Source: Otis tarda
Lineage: Eukaryota; Chordata; Aves; Otidiformes; Otididae
Length of the DNA stretch: 64,000 bases
Direction: 5' to 3'
NCBI GenBank assembly: GCA_026413225.1
Contig: CM048552.1
Location: 60,775,001-60,839,000, forward strand
The translations under genes and the position numbers were made by a program. The notes beneath the pieces were generated by a model. The model ran no database searches. It saw nothing but the letters and a program-made list of their open reading frames with translations, and was not told where the DNA came from. Positions 51,351 through 63,640 of this stretch are shown piece after piece. Each line of letters begins with the position of its first letter. Position 1 is the stretch's first letter.

Positions 51351-52644
51351 ACATCTCTGCTCTGTAGTACAACCAAGCAGAATATGTCTGTAGCTTAGCA
51401 TCAGGACTCAGATGCCTTGGGGCACAACTCATGGTCCCATGGAGGTAAAGCCTCCTACAGGAGAGGTCAAAAGGAGCTCTCAAAGCCCCATGTATCTGCA
51501 ATAGGAGGATATTCCTGGTAGAAGCACTATAAAGGACACACAAGACTGTCCACAACAGTCATCCTCACAAGCATAGTGCACACCTGGATAGGGCTGCAGC
51601 AGTGTCCCTTGGGCTGAGTGCTGGGACTTTGGTTGTGCCTGACATCTAATTTGCACTGTGGTCTATTCCAACCCTATAGGGGATTGCATTCCTTAAATGA
51701 TGCAAGCATCAGGCTCCACAAAACGATCCTATCTTCAAGTTTCATACCTGAATGTGCCACTAACCTAGTAGGAAACCATTAACTAAATCCCCGCACACAC
51801 ACCCTTCCTGTCTACACCTCAGTTTCCCTAGCTGTAGGGTGAAAAAGATAGCATGGACCTACTTTGTGGAACATGTCTAAGCCTTCTGATTAAAGCAAAG
51901 TATTACTACCACAGAAGTAGACTTGGACACAAACTCTCAAACATTTCCAGAAATACTGCTCCTAACTTGCTGCTAGTGAAAGCTTTCAATTGCAGCAGAA
52001 AGCAGGAAAGCACGGACTTGCCGTTAACTAGTACACAACAGACATCACTTGACATTCAGCAGTGTTTCCAGGCTTCCACAATGCTGGAGAAGTACACTAG
52101 ACATAAACTGCTGAGGTACAGACTGACGACAAGAGATCCCCTCACAGCTGAAAAGGCAGCATGAAATGAATCCCTCTTGCTCTCTCTTGACATCACATCC
52201 CAATGAATGTAGAAACAAGCTAAAGGTCTAAAGAGTACAAAGAAAACTAAAACAAAGAGGAAAAATGTCTATGTAAAGATTGGCAACAGGAAACAACTCA
52301 ACCTAGTCTGGACACGTAAGAATTATGGCCTGTTTCCCTTGGTGCCCAGCCACACTGGAGGGAATGAGACGCATTTCTAGTTGCACAAAGAGTTCTCACA
52401 GTAACACGTTACCACGCTGGTTACAGCATTCTTGAGATAGATGAGGCTGTAAGTCACTGACATTATACTGATGTACAGGCTTTGCGCGCTACTGATCTTT
52501 TGGACACAATAGCCCCGTGTATATTTTTGTTTAGCAAACTGTCCTGGCATCCTCTGAAGAGGATACTCTAGAAGATTTTAAGAAAAGCATTCAGAAAACA
52601 GGCAGCAGAATGTGGAAGGATTAATCAGAAACACTGTCGTGTTC

Positions 52645-52656
52645 GGGGGGGGGGGG
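52645..52656 (+). repeat. G12 homopolymer
   Basis: Twelve G in a row in otherwise AT-rich sequence. The run length is likely to vary or be misread. Confidence 0.8.
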
Positions 52657-53711
52657 ACACCAAACCAAGTTGGATCAAGACAGACAAATATGAAGAGGAT
52701 TTTAATTAAATCATATCTGTCAATTTATCAATTTGAGCTCATTTAGCATCTTGAAAGAGTTGCATCTTGGAAGAGTTTTATCTCAAAATAGTTAACAGCT
52801 CCAGAAGACTCAACTTTTTCCCAGTTTTTTCTTTAATGCGATTACACTTTTGCTGTCGCACCAGAAATACTAATAGCCTTTTCCGTGTGAGACAGAGAAG
52901 CTCTACAGCAGGACCAGAATACTTCGATCATATTGATGGCCTGCATGCTACTGGTTACATATAGCTTATCTGTCAACGTAATTTCCACTGAAACTAATGA
53001 AAATAGACAGCATGCCCTCCAATACTTCAAGCATGTGTTTCTATGGGGAAAAAACTACCATTCACTTGAATGCAGAAGTACTCTGTGAAGGGCAAGTAAG
53101 AAAGAAAGCAGAAAAGTAAAGCTGTTATTCTATTGTATATTGCTCTGTAGGAAGACACAGGAGGACAAATTCTGCTTTTCGTTACAGTAGCTTTGATCCA
53201 GAATTGACAGAACCAAGTCAATGGAGCTGACCCAGATTTACAGAGAAACAGTTCAGAGCTCCACTCAAGCCTGCAATCCTGCACTTGTACCACCATGGGG
53301 AATGCATGCCCTTTATGAAATTCAAAAAGCCTCTGCTCTAGCACAGTAGACCTGACCCAGTGCTCACTAAAATCAACTGGAAAGTGACCATTGACTCCGC
53401 CAGTCAATCACGCAGACTTCATGCAATCAATCCACCAGCAAATTCAAACCACTTGATGTACTCCTTTCTGAAAAAGTCAAAATCTTACAGCTCACCCAAA
53501 ATAAAACCCCAAACCCAACAGTCTAGCAGGCAGCCATCTTCATCCTAGTTGAGCTTCCCCAGACTTGCCACAAAGGACCACCAAGTTTGGTTTGGGAAGA
53601 TAAGGAAGGTGGAGACAGAGGTCAGTCGACATAGTCCACAGGATTTCCAGTGCAAAGGTGGCAGGAGCTTTGTACGACGTCCAACTGACTGGTGCTGCAA
53701 CAATTAGTAAA

Positions 53712-53749
53712 CCAAGAGAGTGGGACACGACCAAAAGAGTGGGACACAG
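53712..53749. repeat. Tandem duplication of 19 bases
   Basis: CCAAGAGAGTGGGACACGA is followed directly by CCAAAAGAGTGGGACACAG (17 of 19 bases identical). Confidence 0.85.
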
Positions 53750-56700
53750 CAAAACGGCTGGGAAGGCAGAGTACGTGTGCCAACGGCCACCCTGATTCCC
53801 TGGTGTCTTTATCCCACTTGATTAGCAGTTACGTCAACTTCATAATTACATGCACACACTTAACTCCAAAGCTTATCCCCATCTGGAAACTTGTCTGCAT
53901 TATCTGATCTGCCAGCATACCTATCAACTTTAAAGCACAATAATGCAAATAGTTTTTAAAAGGATTTTAACTACCTAAAGCTCTTTGTTTTAAGACAAGG
54001 TATTAGAGTAGAGATCATCCATGGGATCCAATTATAGCCACCTTATTAATTATATGTCTACCTTCCCTAATCCAAAAATCCCTACAATTTACCCATTTAA
54101 AACTTTTTGACCCCCTTTTATAATAATTTATCAGCCAAAAAAAGGCATGAAAATGACTAGCTACAATGTCATTTGTTAAATTAATTCAGAAGGCATTACT
54201 CTCTGAGGGTCCTGAAACTCACCTTTTTACCATTTACAAAACTTTCTTGAATTGTCAGAATGTCTTAAAAATGAATAGAAAGTGTTGGCTTTTAAAATAA
54301 AACAAACTAGGGAAAAAAACGCACAGTCCTCCGCTTTTTGCAGAGTACAGTGTGTTTGAGATGTGGATTGAAACCCAAAAAAGTCTTGTATTCCTTGTGG
54401 ATTATTATGTGTGGACTCTGCAATTCAAAGCCATTGTTTCCTACCACTCAGCCAAGTGACATAAAGAGACACGATCTTTTGCTATTAGGATTACTAAGGA
54501 CAGCATCTTTTAACCTGAGATAGCATTCAAAGCAGCAGCAGTTCCTCTGCAGACCAAGCATGGCTCAGAAGGACCATACCCTCCTCTTTCACTTACTAGA
54601 GAAGAGACAGAAGGGGGGCCAGATCCTGCGAAACCACACCCAGATCACTTTACTCACATCCTTAAAAATCAAGGCTACTTCTCAATGCAAAATAAAGAGC
54701 AGACAAAACTTGCAAGATGCGAGCATTTCACATCTGTTTTCCCATAGTGTGGTCCACCTACCTTCATGCCATTTGCTGGATAGTTACCATCTCCCAAACC
54801 CCTGGAATCACAGTGCCATGAGAAATTCTGCTCAATTGCATTGTTTGTATTTTCCATTTCCCCCAGCACCTTCTTTTAAGTTTTTTCATAGGAGTGTGAA
54901 GCCATTGCAGCAGTGATTGATAGTAACGGATGCAAAGTCATCCTTCAGTGTCTACAGCCTGGCACAAACAAGATGAAGGCTACCTTGAAGAGGCACTCCT
55001 ACTGTTTAAGCTGATATATGCCCATAAAAATTCCTGCTCTTCCACAGCCTAGAAAGAATTCATAAAATCATTATTTCTCTCAAGCTGGATGTTTCCAAAC
55101 ATGTATAAGTTGAGAAGAAGTAACAGAAATGAGAAACTACCCTGACTGTATGCTTCAATTAGTAAAATAACAAAGGCACCAACATGGAGCCCTTGGCACT
55201 TCTGGGATTTCTCTTAATAACAAAGAACTTCACATTCTTTACAGTAGCCTCATTAGGTGTAAAGGGCTTGCACTTCAGAAATCAATGCATCTGGATTACC
55301 TGGGCTCCAAACTACATATTTTGTAGGGAGAGAGAAGATGGGTGGGTGCCTGTATGCATGCATACACATTCATATGCACAGCTCTCTTCTTTCAAGACAG
55401 CATTTTATAAGTGCTCTTACTCAGCTTTTTTAATCCAGAGATTCAAATTTGTCAGGAGGAATAAGAACCGAAATATGACGTTTCCAAATCTAGCCTCAAT
55501 GTCAGTCAGTATGCTCTAATGACATTTTACTCCAAAGTTCCCAGTGGCAGCCATCTAATTTCATTTCTTTTAAATAACATCCCCTTTTGATGCTTACAAG
55601 GTAAATGTTAATGCCTCATTTAGGACCTCATTTCTAATGCGTAAAATTATCAAGGCCAAAAGCAAAGCTGTCATTTACTTTCGTTGCCAACACTGGGCAA
55701 GGTGTAAAAAGCAACCAAAAAGAGCATATGAGGTTAAAATAAAAACAAACTGGATATTTAAGTGTGAAATGCACAAGGCATGGAATTTTCTCTAATACAG
55801 GGAAGCCTCCCTGATTCGTGTGGATGCAAAGCTTGCTTGCTGCAAATTAAGAGATGCTTACGCTGCACCCATTCATGCCATGCTGTTTAGCCGAAGTCCT
55901 GCTAGCATGTCACAGAAATTAGAGTCCTGTCATCCACTCTGTCTCCGAGACTTGCCAGCTCAGAGCTCTTCAATCCTCTTTAAGTTCATAGAGTGAACAG
56001 GTAAAGCAAGCCAAAACTCCCACAGACATCTGCAATTCCTCTGCGAGGGGCTTCCCAACAGCCCCCAGGGACCAAACAGGGCATCACAGAAGGGGCAGAG
56101 CAGGGGATGTACACTGCCACGGGATGGCCACCACCTTCCATGCACATATTCCTTATATATTTACGCACATTATTTGTGCGGTGGCTGCTTTTCAATGGGT
56201 ACTTCCTAGTGATGCTACAGCTGGTGTGACAACCCAAGAGGACAGCAGGGAGGGAGTGGAAATCTAACAGGGGTTGTTCATTTGAAAACCTATGACTTCA
56301 GTTTGACAGGAGGGAATGGATCTACTCCAGACAATTTCACCAACAACTAACTCCTTAATAAGGAGTATGTGGAGAGGGCAAGCCAACAAACCGCATTTAT
56401 CGATCTGGCATTAAATGAAAAACGGGGGATAACAACATTATGCAAGGGAAGCGACATGGAGTCCAAGCGTATATCGGGTAGAATTTTGATTTATTCATGA
56501 AATCTTAGTTTCATGTGCCAAACAATTACATGAAAGGGGAACACGCTATATCCTCCACTGATTACATTCACAAAATTGGAATCCAAGAAAATCCCTCTGT
56601 CTGGATGCATGAGCCAGAGATAATTAGGAACTTAATTCTCCTGTCAGTTCACTGCAGTCTCTGGTGGTCTCATCTTCTAGTTAGAGCACAAGGCTTGTGC

Positions 56701-59700
56701 CAGAAACACCACTTTGTCACATGCAAGCATTCTGCCCACAACAAAAGGACACTATCTGTAACTGGGATACTGAAACATGAATAAGGAAGAATTAAACAAA
56801 CTCTACAGTTTGAATCGTGACTGTAAGGACAAATACCTACCTCATCTGCAAAGATCTTACATGAACAGGCTGCACAGGGAACAGGAACATTCAACAAACA
56901 TGAACACGCTTTGAAACGTTATCCTCGTAACATAGTAGGTGGCTGCTCAATCTAGATGACCCACCACAGACATCTCTTCATCTTTATCCCAGACACGCTT
57001 GGTCTACACAAATAAAAAATTCCTGAACTTAATTTTATTTCCTTAATGTGAAGGGGAAAACTACTGCGCTTTTCACTGATTTGAACTGGGCCCTTCACCC
57101 ACACATCTACACTTGATTTTATATACATTGACACTTAGACAATTCACATACAGAATTCAAAAAATTGCCTTTAACAACAGAAACAATCTGCAAGAAAAAA
57201 AAATTGTATTCAAACCCTTGTGTCCCCCAACCCTGTCCTTAACTCCCTCAGGATCACCTTAGAGTTGATACATAATACATATGCATCAGCCCAAAAGGCT
57301 TGAGAGGAAAAAAACTGTGCTGGAGTGACATTCACACAAGGACAACTGCAGCAGCTTTGTCAGGCAGGATTTGATAAGGTACGTCTGGCAACAAGAGTCA
57401 AACAAAATACAGTAGTGCTGGCTTTGGGAAAAGTGACATGGATCTAATGGCTCTGAATTCGCTGAACCACTTTCAGAGTTAGTTACGTGGTAACTAACTA
57501 AGTACCAGATAAATACCTGTCACTTCTAAAAAGTAATGGAAACAATTTTAGAATTCAGAAATATGCTCACCCTGTACAGAGATAAAACCGGCATACTAGT
57601 TGCACTTGATCAACTGTATAAACTTGTTCGTCAAAAGCACTGGGCATTTCTGTATGTTTATTTTTAAAGGGAAAAAAAGTTTCTATTCACACTGACTTTA
57701 TCACTGAAAGAGTTAAGACTTTAGCCAAGCCATAAAACTCTTCTATCTGTGAATACAGAGTGTTAATGCTAGGGAAGTCAGCACACAGTTTCCCAATACT
57801 GTTTCATAGTAACAAAAAAAAAAAAAATTAAAAGCTTATAAAAAGTTTACATTGTAGAAACGTTAACTGTGGAGCAGTAAGTATTCTGACAAATTAAAAG
57901 TTACTAAGACATTACTGTTGACACTGCCAGGTAATTTTTGCTTTAATACATTCAGAAACAGATTTTTATTGCTTAAGGTCAGCCAGCAGTTGCTAAAAGC
58001 TACGCTTATATGTACCAAGAAAAAAATGCCCTGCTAATAACTTTAATGTTCACTAACTATGAAGAGTTTCAGAAGATTCAAAGAACAGTCTAACTTTCAA
58101 CTTAGAGCAGTTTCAGACTATCAGCACCTTTGAGAAGAGGGACCTGAGTAAGTTTACTCACACTGATGGTGCAGTCCGCAGTCCCAAGGAAATAAATGAA
58201 AAGCTTATAGGGACACCAACAAAAAGATACAGCACAGCCCCCTCGCAGGCACGCGGCAGGGTTTCTGCCTCTGACTGGGGGATGGATTTCATTGCAAGCA
58301 ATTAAATGAGGGCCAGGTTCTTGCGTCTGTCAAATGAACTCCATTTCTCAGTATCCCAAACAGAATAATTTAAAACCAGTATATAGAGTCCATCAAAGGA
58401 ATGCCACACACCCACTGCTTTGCAGATCTCAGTCCCCTTTATAAGCAGGGGAGAAAGCAAGGATCAATTGCAAGATGGGAGACTATTGCATTGATTTTCA
58501 AACAGAATCTTCCATCAAAACCAATGGTGAGCTTGTCTTCAGACAAAGAAAAAAAAAAGTCTCATGTGATCTGAGTTGTTCTGACATTTGAGCAAAGGTA
58601 GACATCAGCCTTCTGTAACAAACAAGCAGCTATCAGTCACACAGTGCCGTATGCGTAACCGAGATCGCAGACAGAGGAAAGCCTGAGGATCCAGCATCCA
58701 TAGGAGAACAGTAGAAGTCTAAAACAACAGATGAAAGATGGAGCAAAAACATTGTGGTCTATAGTGGGGAAAAAAAAATAATAGCAGGTTTAGAATAAGT
58801 TAGTTTCATAAATCTGTCTCAGGTAAGATAAAGACAGTATTACTTATTCTACCTTTATGTGGAATTGTTTGTCTTGAAGGATGCCAGCACATCGCAGTCT
58901 GACCCCAGCCTAGCAGAGCAGCTCCTGCCTGCACATACTGACATGCAGCCACGCCACTCACTGCAGCTGGGATGTCTACAGAAGAAACCAAACACATCTG
59001 GGAAAGTGTAGGCAGGCTAAAGACGGGTGAGGAAACTGATTTCACAGGAAAGGCAGCAGATATAACTATGATGGGCTGTCATCCAAAACCCGAAGACTGA
59101 CCCAGTGTACACAGACAGAAGATCCACGAGCATGGAGCAATAATCAGCTCGCACTCAGTTATCCAGATAGCGCACGGCAGGAGAGTGAGGGAGAGGGAAA
59201 TATTCTGAGCAAAGAGCCACAGAAAATCAGCTATGTATTGTTATATATCCAGCTACAGCAATCACTGCAGAATATTTTTTTATTTTCAGAAAAGGGTAGA
59301 CATGCAACAGGAAAACACAAAGTCTCCGCTTCCATTTCCTCCCTCAGGAACAAACAGTCCCCCAAACAGACAGATAAACCACAAAAGCCAAGATCACCTC
59401 CAAGGCTCCCTTTACAGTGCTCCTGAGCACCAGAGAGCAGCACTGTTCACCTTCCCCCATCAGCAACTGGTCGGGGAACCTAACTTGGTAGGGTGGGTAC
59501 CCCAGTACATAGGCAACCTCTACCAAAAGTCAGACAATGCAAAGGTGCATTAACCAGACAGTATGTTTACCACCAGCATCCCAACAAAGAACAGGTATGG
59601 AGCCAAAAAGAACAAGGAGTAAAAAGCACCTGGTCCCTTCCAATATGCTGGTATTTGAGATACAGCGCTAGGGACACAACATCACATTATTTTAAGGCTA

Positions 59701-62700
59701 AGCTCACCTTCCTTGCTTCAGGCATGTTTTTGTTGTTAGGGTTTTTTCTTTGTTTGAAGAAAGGCTTTTGTTAACTATGTTATTTTCCTATTTATTTATC
59801 CCAAAGAAAAAAGCCTGCCAGCAGAAATTCGTGTTGAGATACACAGTCCTCCTAAAATTGAAAATGCCCATCTAACAAATGAAGATTTGTCTTGTACGCC
59901 AGGATGGTTGCACTGGTCATTTGATGGCCTTCTAGCACCTTTCACCTTTTCTCTGTCACACCTGCAATTGTGTGGAAAACTCTGTAGGCAGAGAACAAGT
60001 CTCCTAAAATCCACCAGGAGAATTTGAGGGGGTGAAGAAATTGCCAGATTATTAATAAAAAGCTGTCACTTCTCGCAAATAACTTAACCTTATTTTCCAT
60101 CCAAAAGGTTTGGGTGGGAATTTTTCAGCTAATTCTGATTGCAAAGTGCCTGTGTTAGAGAGTACAGTAAGCTGCCAACAGCAGCAGTAGGTGGCAAGCC
60201 AGGATATGAGCGACAGCTCCCTCCAGTAGCCATCTGAAGACACATACTCCAGCGGAGACCAGCTAACATTTAGAACACCCTCCACAGCAAAAAGGGTATT
60301 AGCTAAGAATTTGAAAACTCTTAATACCTCCAGCCCCATCCTGCCTGACATGCACTCCGTCCAGAGTCCAGCTCCAGTGACTTTAGACATACATCAAGAA
60401 GGGTTACTGACATATCTGAAAATAAGGATATAATGCCTCAAAATTATCTGCTACCCGATGTGCATCGCATTGGCGGGTCCACTACCTCCCTCTCTCCTGC
60501 CCCTTCAAGAACTCCACGTTAATCTATCACTTGAGGTACCAAGATGGTAACAATCACATAACAGATACCCGGTGAAAATAGCTGTTCGAGCCTTACAAAC
60601 CCTACATAAACCAAATAACCACCCTCTATACGGGTCTAGATTAGAGTTTGATAGGTTCCTAGCTGTTTCCTCTATAGAAACAGAAAAGGAGAATCTGTTA
60701 CGATCAAAAAGGTACCACAAAGACGGACAGGTTGCAATCGCATTTATTTCCAGATCCACTCCACTCATACTAACAACTTAAATATATGTCAAACAGAAAA
60801 TGGGTACAGATTATCCTCCTGGTGATTTCACAGCATCGCATTCTCTCCTCTGCATTTATGGTAAATCCTTTGAATTGTACTAAAATCTCAACCTATTTAT
60901 AGTTTCACAATAGCATGAATATAAAGCCGTCATCTGCAGCAGTTAGCTACAGAGCATACTGAGAATCCTTGAAAGGCGATTTTCTACATTCAGAAATTCA
61001 CAGAAGAATATTTAACTTAATCTCTCACCTACTGCATCCTGAGCTTGCGTTCCAGCAGTGTAATTCATCTGAAACAAGGGGAAATAATAACTTTTGGCCA
61101 AATTTTCTGACTATGTGTGCAAACTATGTAACCTGTGGAATGTAACCAATGAAAATATCATACTTCTATTAAATTGGTGAAGCTGTGTTACAAACCAACA
61201 ATTCAGCATAGTGCCTTCAAGCCCTAAAAGTAAAGCCTTCCCCAGGTCCGCTAAAGGCCGAGCACTCCTTGTGAAATCAGTAAGCACGGAGCAAACACAG
61301 CACGAAAGAAAAAATACGCTGATTTTTCAAAGGAGTTGGCAGGTATTAACACAGATGGGCACCATACGAGAACACATTCATCAAGCAAATGATACCCACT
61401 TTGGAGGAGCAGGCAGCCAAACGGGACTTGGCTTCACCACAGAACAGCAGATCTACCGACTCCTAACCCTACCGGCACGCTAAGCCTCATCATTTTGACT
61501 CCAAAAACTTCAAGTAAAAATCTTTTTTTTATCAACGACGGTTTGGTAGCCACAAGGGAAGGAAAGAGTCAAACTGAATGTGTCCTTTTTTTTTTTTTTA
61601 ACCAAGCTGCAATTCCCTTGTGTTTGTTAAAGCAACGCCTGTAAGCCAGGACACTGGAGAGCTGGCAGGAGAGAATTACAGGTACAGCTGAGAGGACTGG
61701 AGAAGCGTGGCCGCTCTGCCAGCTACAGCTGTTGGTCTGCTAAGAGGTATCACTCCCTCTCTTCCAAGCCTCGCTCCCCTCCTCAGCTCTCCTATCCCTC
61801 CAAAAAGACACTGCAAGCGCAGTTTCCACCTCATTGCTCAGGCAGGAAGGGGAAAAAGTGAGACAGACAGATGCATCAAAATTAATTTCTTTTTTTTTTT
61901 TTTTTGCCACGCTGGGTAAATTTCGCAGCCAAGCTGCACAAAGCTGTCGCGCTGCAATCCACGACGGATCCGTGCGCGCAGCAGGCACCGCGTGAAGTTT
62001 CCGCGGCCCCGACCCCACCTCCGTGGGAGCCAGCAGCCGACCCACGAGTGACTTCCACGGGAGCTATAGCATCCCCTACCCCCGGGTACAACCACATCCC
62101 TAGTGCCCGCTGCGCTCGTACACTGGGAAAATAACGTCGGCATTAGGCAGCTCGGAGCTCACACGAGAGATGATCACCACCAGGACCACCCCGAGCCCCT
62201 CAGCCCCCTTAAAACACCCAGGGATGAGGCGGGGGGAGGGGGGGGTCGGATCCGCCAGCCACCCCCACCAACTTGGGCGAGCCGGGGCGAAGTCGCCCGC
62301 CGGCCGCGGTGCCCCTGACATCCTCAAAAAGCGAAAAGCAGCAAAGCCGAGGGCCCGCAGCCCCGCTGGCGGTTGGCGGGGAGAGGGATGGGGATCCCCA
62401 TCTCAGCGGGGACGGACCCGACCCGCAGGGGCCAGGCAGCTCCCGGCGCCGCTCTCCGCCGCGGCGGGCTCGCCGGCCGGTGCTGTCTCCCGTTTTCCTT
62501 CCCCCAGACATACGAAATAACGCGGAAAATAATAATTTAAAAAACAAAAAAAAAAACCACCAAACCCAAACTTTCCTCCCTCCCGCGGGAAGTTTCCCGC
62601 GGGGGGCCAGGCGACCTTCCCGCGGCTGCCCCGGGCGGTGGCCGGGACGGGGCTGCCGGGCGCTGCGCCCGCCGCTGCGGCGCCGGGAGCCCAGAGCCGG

Positions 62701-62846
62701 GGCCGGCGGCAACCGGCGAGGGGTTCCCAGGGCGGCCGCCACCTGCGCCGGCGGGGAGCGGGGCCGGCGCGGAGCCGGGCGCTGGCCCCCGCGGGGTTGC
62801 GGTGGGGTCCCGGTTGCCGGTGAGGTCGCGGTTGCCGGTGCCCTAC

Positions 62847-62964
62847 CTGGGTGCAACATACTTTGGAAATAGAAGATGACGAGGATGAAGGAGCCCACGG
62901 AAGTGACCAGGACCATCCTGCACACCCGGTTCATCCTCATTACTTCCAGCACCGCCGGCTTCAT
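62847..62964 (-). CDS. CHST11: CHST11 (chondroitin 4-O-sulfotransferase 1), coding exon 1, partial
   Basis: This is the first coding exon of carbohydrate sulfotransferase 11. The Golgi enzyme moves sulfate from PAPS to position 4 of GalNAc in chondroitin and dermatan chains. Seen: 39 codons plus one base, starting [14 protein letters not shown] short basic cytoplasmic tail (residues 1-16) is followed by a hydrophobic signal-anchor, about 17-37, with the stretch [16 protein letters not shown], as expected for a type II Golgi protein. The exon ends CACCCAG and is followed by a GTAGGG donor, leaving phase 1; this fits the Val that follows HP in the known family protein. Start choice: the frame has a TAG at 63121-63123 and no other ATG between it and 62964, and the -3 base is G. 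The PAPS-binding and catalytic parts lie in later exons, not in this window. From memory it differs from the mammalian N-terminus by a few conservative changes. CHST12 and CHST13 have different N-termini. Confidence 0.95.
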
Positions 62965-63264
62965 GGCGTTGCCCGGCGGCGCAGAGAGGGGCGGCACGGC
63001 CGGCGCTGAGAGCCGCTCCGCGCCCAGCGGCGCTCCGAGGTGCCGGGCAGGAGCCGTCTCCTCCTCCGCCGCCGCCGCGCTGGAGGATGCCCGGGCGCCC
63101 GCGCCCCGCACCGGGGGGCGCTAATGCCTGCGCTGGGCGTGACCACGCCGCGCGCCAGGCGGAGGGGCGCTCTGCGCCGCGCGGGGTGGAGGCGGGCCAG
63201 GCGGGGAGCCGGGGCGGAACGCGCCCCCCCCTTTCGCCAAAGGGAGAGATGGTCCCGCCCGGCA

Positions 63265-63301
63265 GCGCCGGCGGCGGCGGCGGTGGCAGCGGCGGGCGGG
63301 G
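63265..63301. repeat. GGC-rich short tandem repeat in the promoter / 5' UTR region
   Basis: A run of GGC triplets (about five in a row, then imperfect) followed by GGCGGGCGGGG. On the gene strand it is a CCG repeat. It lies about 300 bases upstream of the CHST11 start, probably in the 5' UTR or proximal promoter. Such runs vary in length between individuals and can form G-quadruplexes. Confidence 0.6.
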
Positions 63302-63640
63302 ACGCGCCGGGCCGCCTCGAGGGGCCGCCGCCGCGGGGCGCGCTCGCCAGGGGGAGGGGCGGGGCGCGGCGCGGCGTGGCGTGGCGCGTGCGGGCGCCGC
63401 AACGGCCGGCGCTCAGGGAGGAGGCGGCTGAGGGAGGGCGGGGGAAAGGGGGGGGGGCTCGGTGGTCCTGGCAGGCGTCGGACGGGGGCTGGCGGAGTTG
63501 AAGGCCCCTCCGCCTGTGAATTTGACCAGCTCTGGGTTGCTCCCGCCCTTCCTCGGGAGCTTTGGGTCCGCCGGCGGGTGAGCGAGGAGCCGGCCGCCAC
63601 CCCACGCAGGGCCGGCCCTCCGTCGCCCCGCGTGAAGGGG

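Larger units (their letters stand above)
51351..61929. other. Intron sequence, 51.4-61.9 kb
   Basis: AT-rich, with G12 at 52.65 kb, the 19-base tandem at 53.71 kb, a poly-A at about 57.82 kb, and T runs at 61586-61599 and 61890-61905. No exon or named repeat is recognised. Being close to the promoter it may hold enhancers, but this cannot be told from one sequence. Confidence 0.5.
1..62846 (-). other. CHST11: CHST11 intron 1 (5' part; acceptor not in window)
   Basis: Starting at the GT donor (62846-62845), the whole remainder of the window is read as the first intron, transcribed from high to low coordinates. No stretch encodes the next expected CHST11 residues, the PAPS-binding loops, or any other recognisable exon on either strand. 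A very long first intron is known for this gene in vertebrates, so an intron of at least 62.8 kb is not surprising. Most open frames here are short, many lack a real ATG, and none has a recognisable domain. The extent is inference, because the acceptor is not seen. Confidence 0.85.
61930..63640 (-). promoter_or_regulatory. CHST11: CpG island, promoter and 5' UTR region of CHST11
   Basis: Base composition changes sharply from AT-rich to very GC-rich, with dense CpG, centred on CHST11 exon 1. On the minus strand the region upstream of the start (62965 to about 63600) holds several GC boxes, for example GGGGCGGGG at 63356-63364 and GGGGCGG near 63211. It also holds (CCG)n runs around 63069-63080 and a GGC-rich run at 63265-63301. 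CpG-island promoters with Sp1-type sites and scattered start sites are usual for housekeeping and developmental genes of this kind. The transcription start cannot be placed from sequence. Long open frames on both strands here result from the lack of AT-rich stop codons. The downstream half (61930-62846) lies in the start of intron 1. Confidence 0.85.

Noticed and set aside
60505..60781. Overlapping open frames on both strands (69 and 87 codons)
   Set aside because: No family recognised and no supporting splice or repeat signal.
62209..63111. 300-codon frame containing the CHST11 N-terminus
   Set aside because: The upstream start is GTG, not ATG, and a TAG lies just before it. The downstream part reads through the splice donor into the intron. 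Only 62847-62964 is coding.
62273..63501. Several long plus-strand frames across the CpG island
   Set aside because: GC-rich sequence lacks stop codons in most frames; residues are low-complexity Arg/Pro/Gly/Ala, with no domain.
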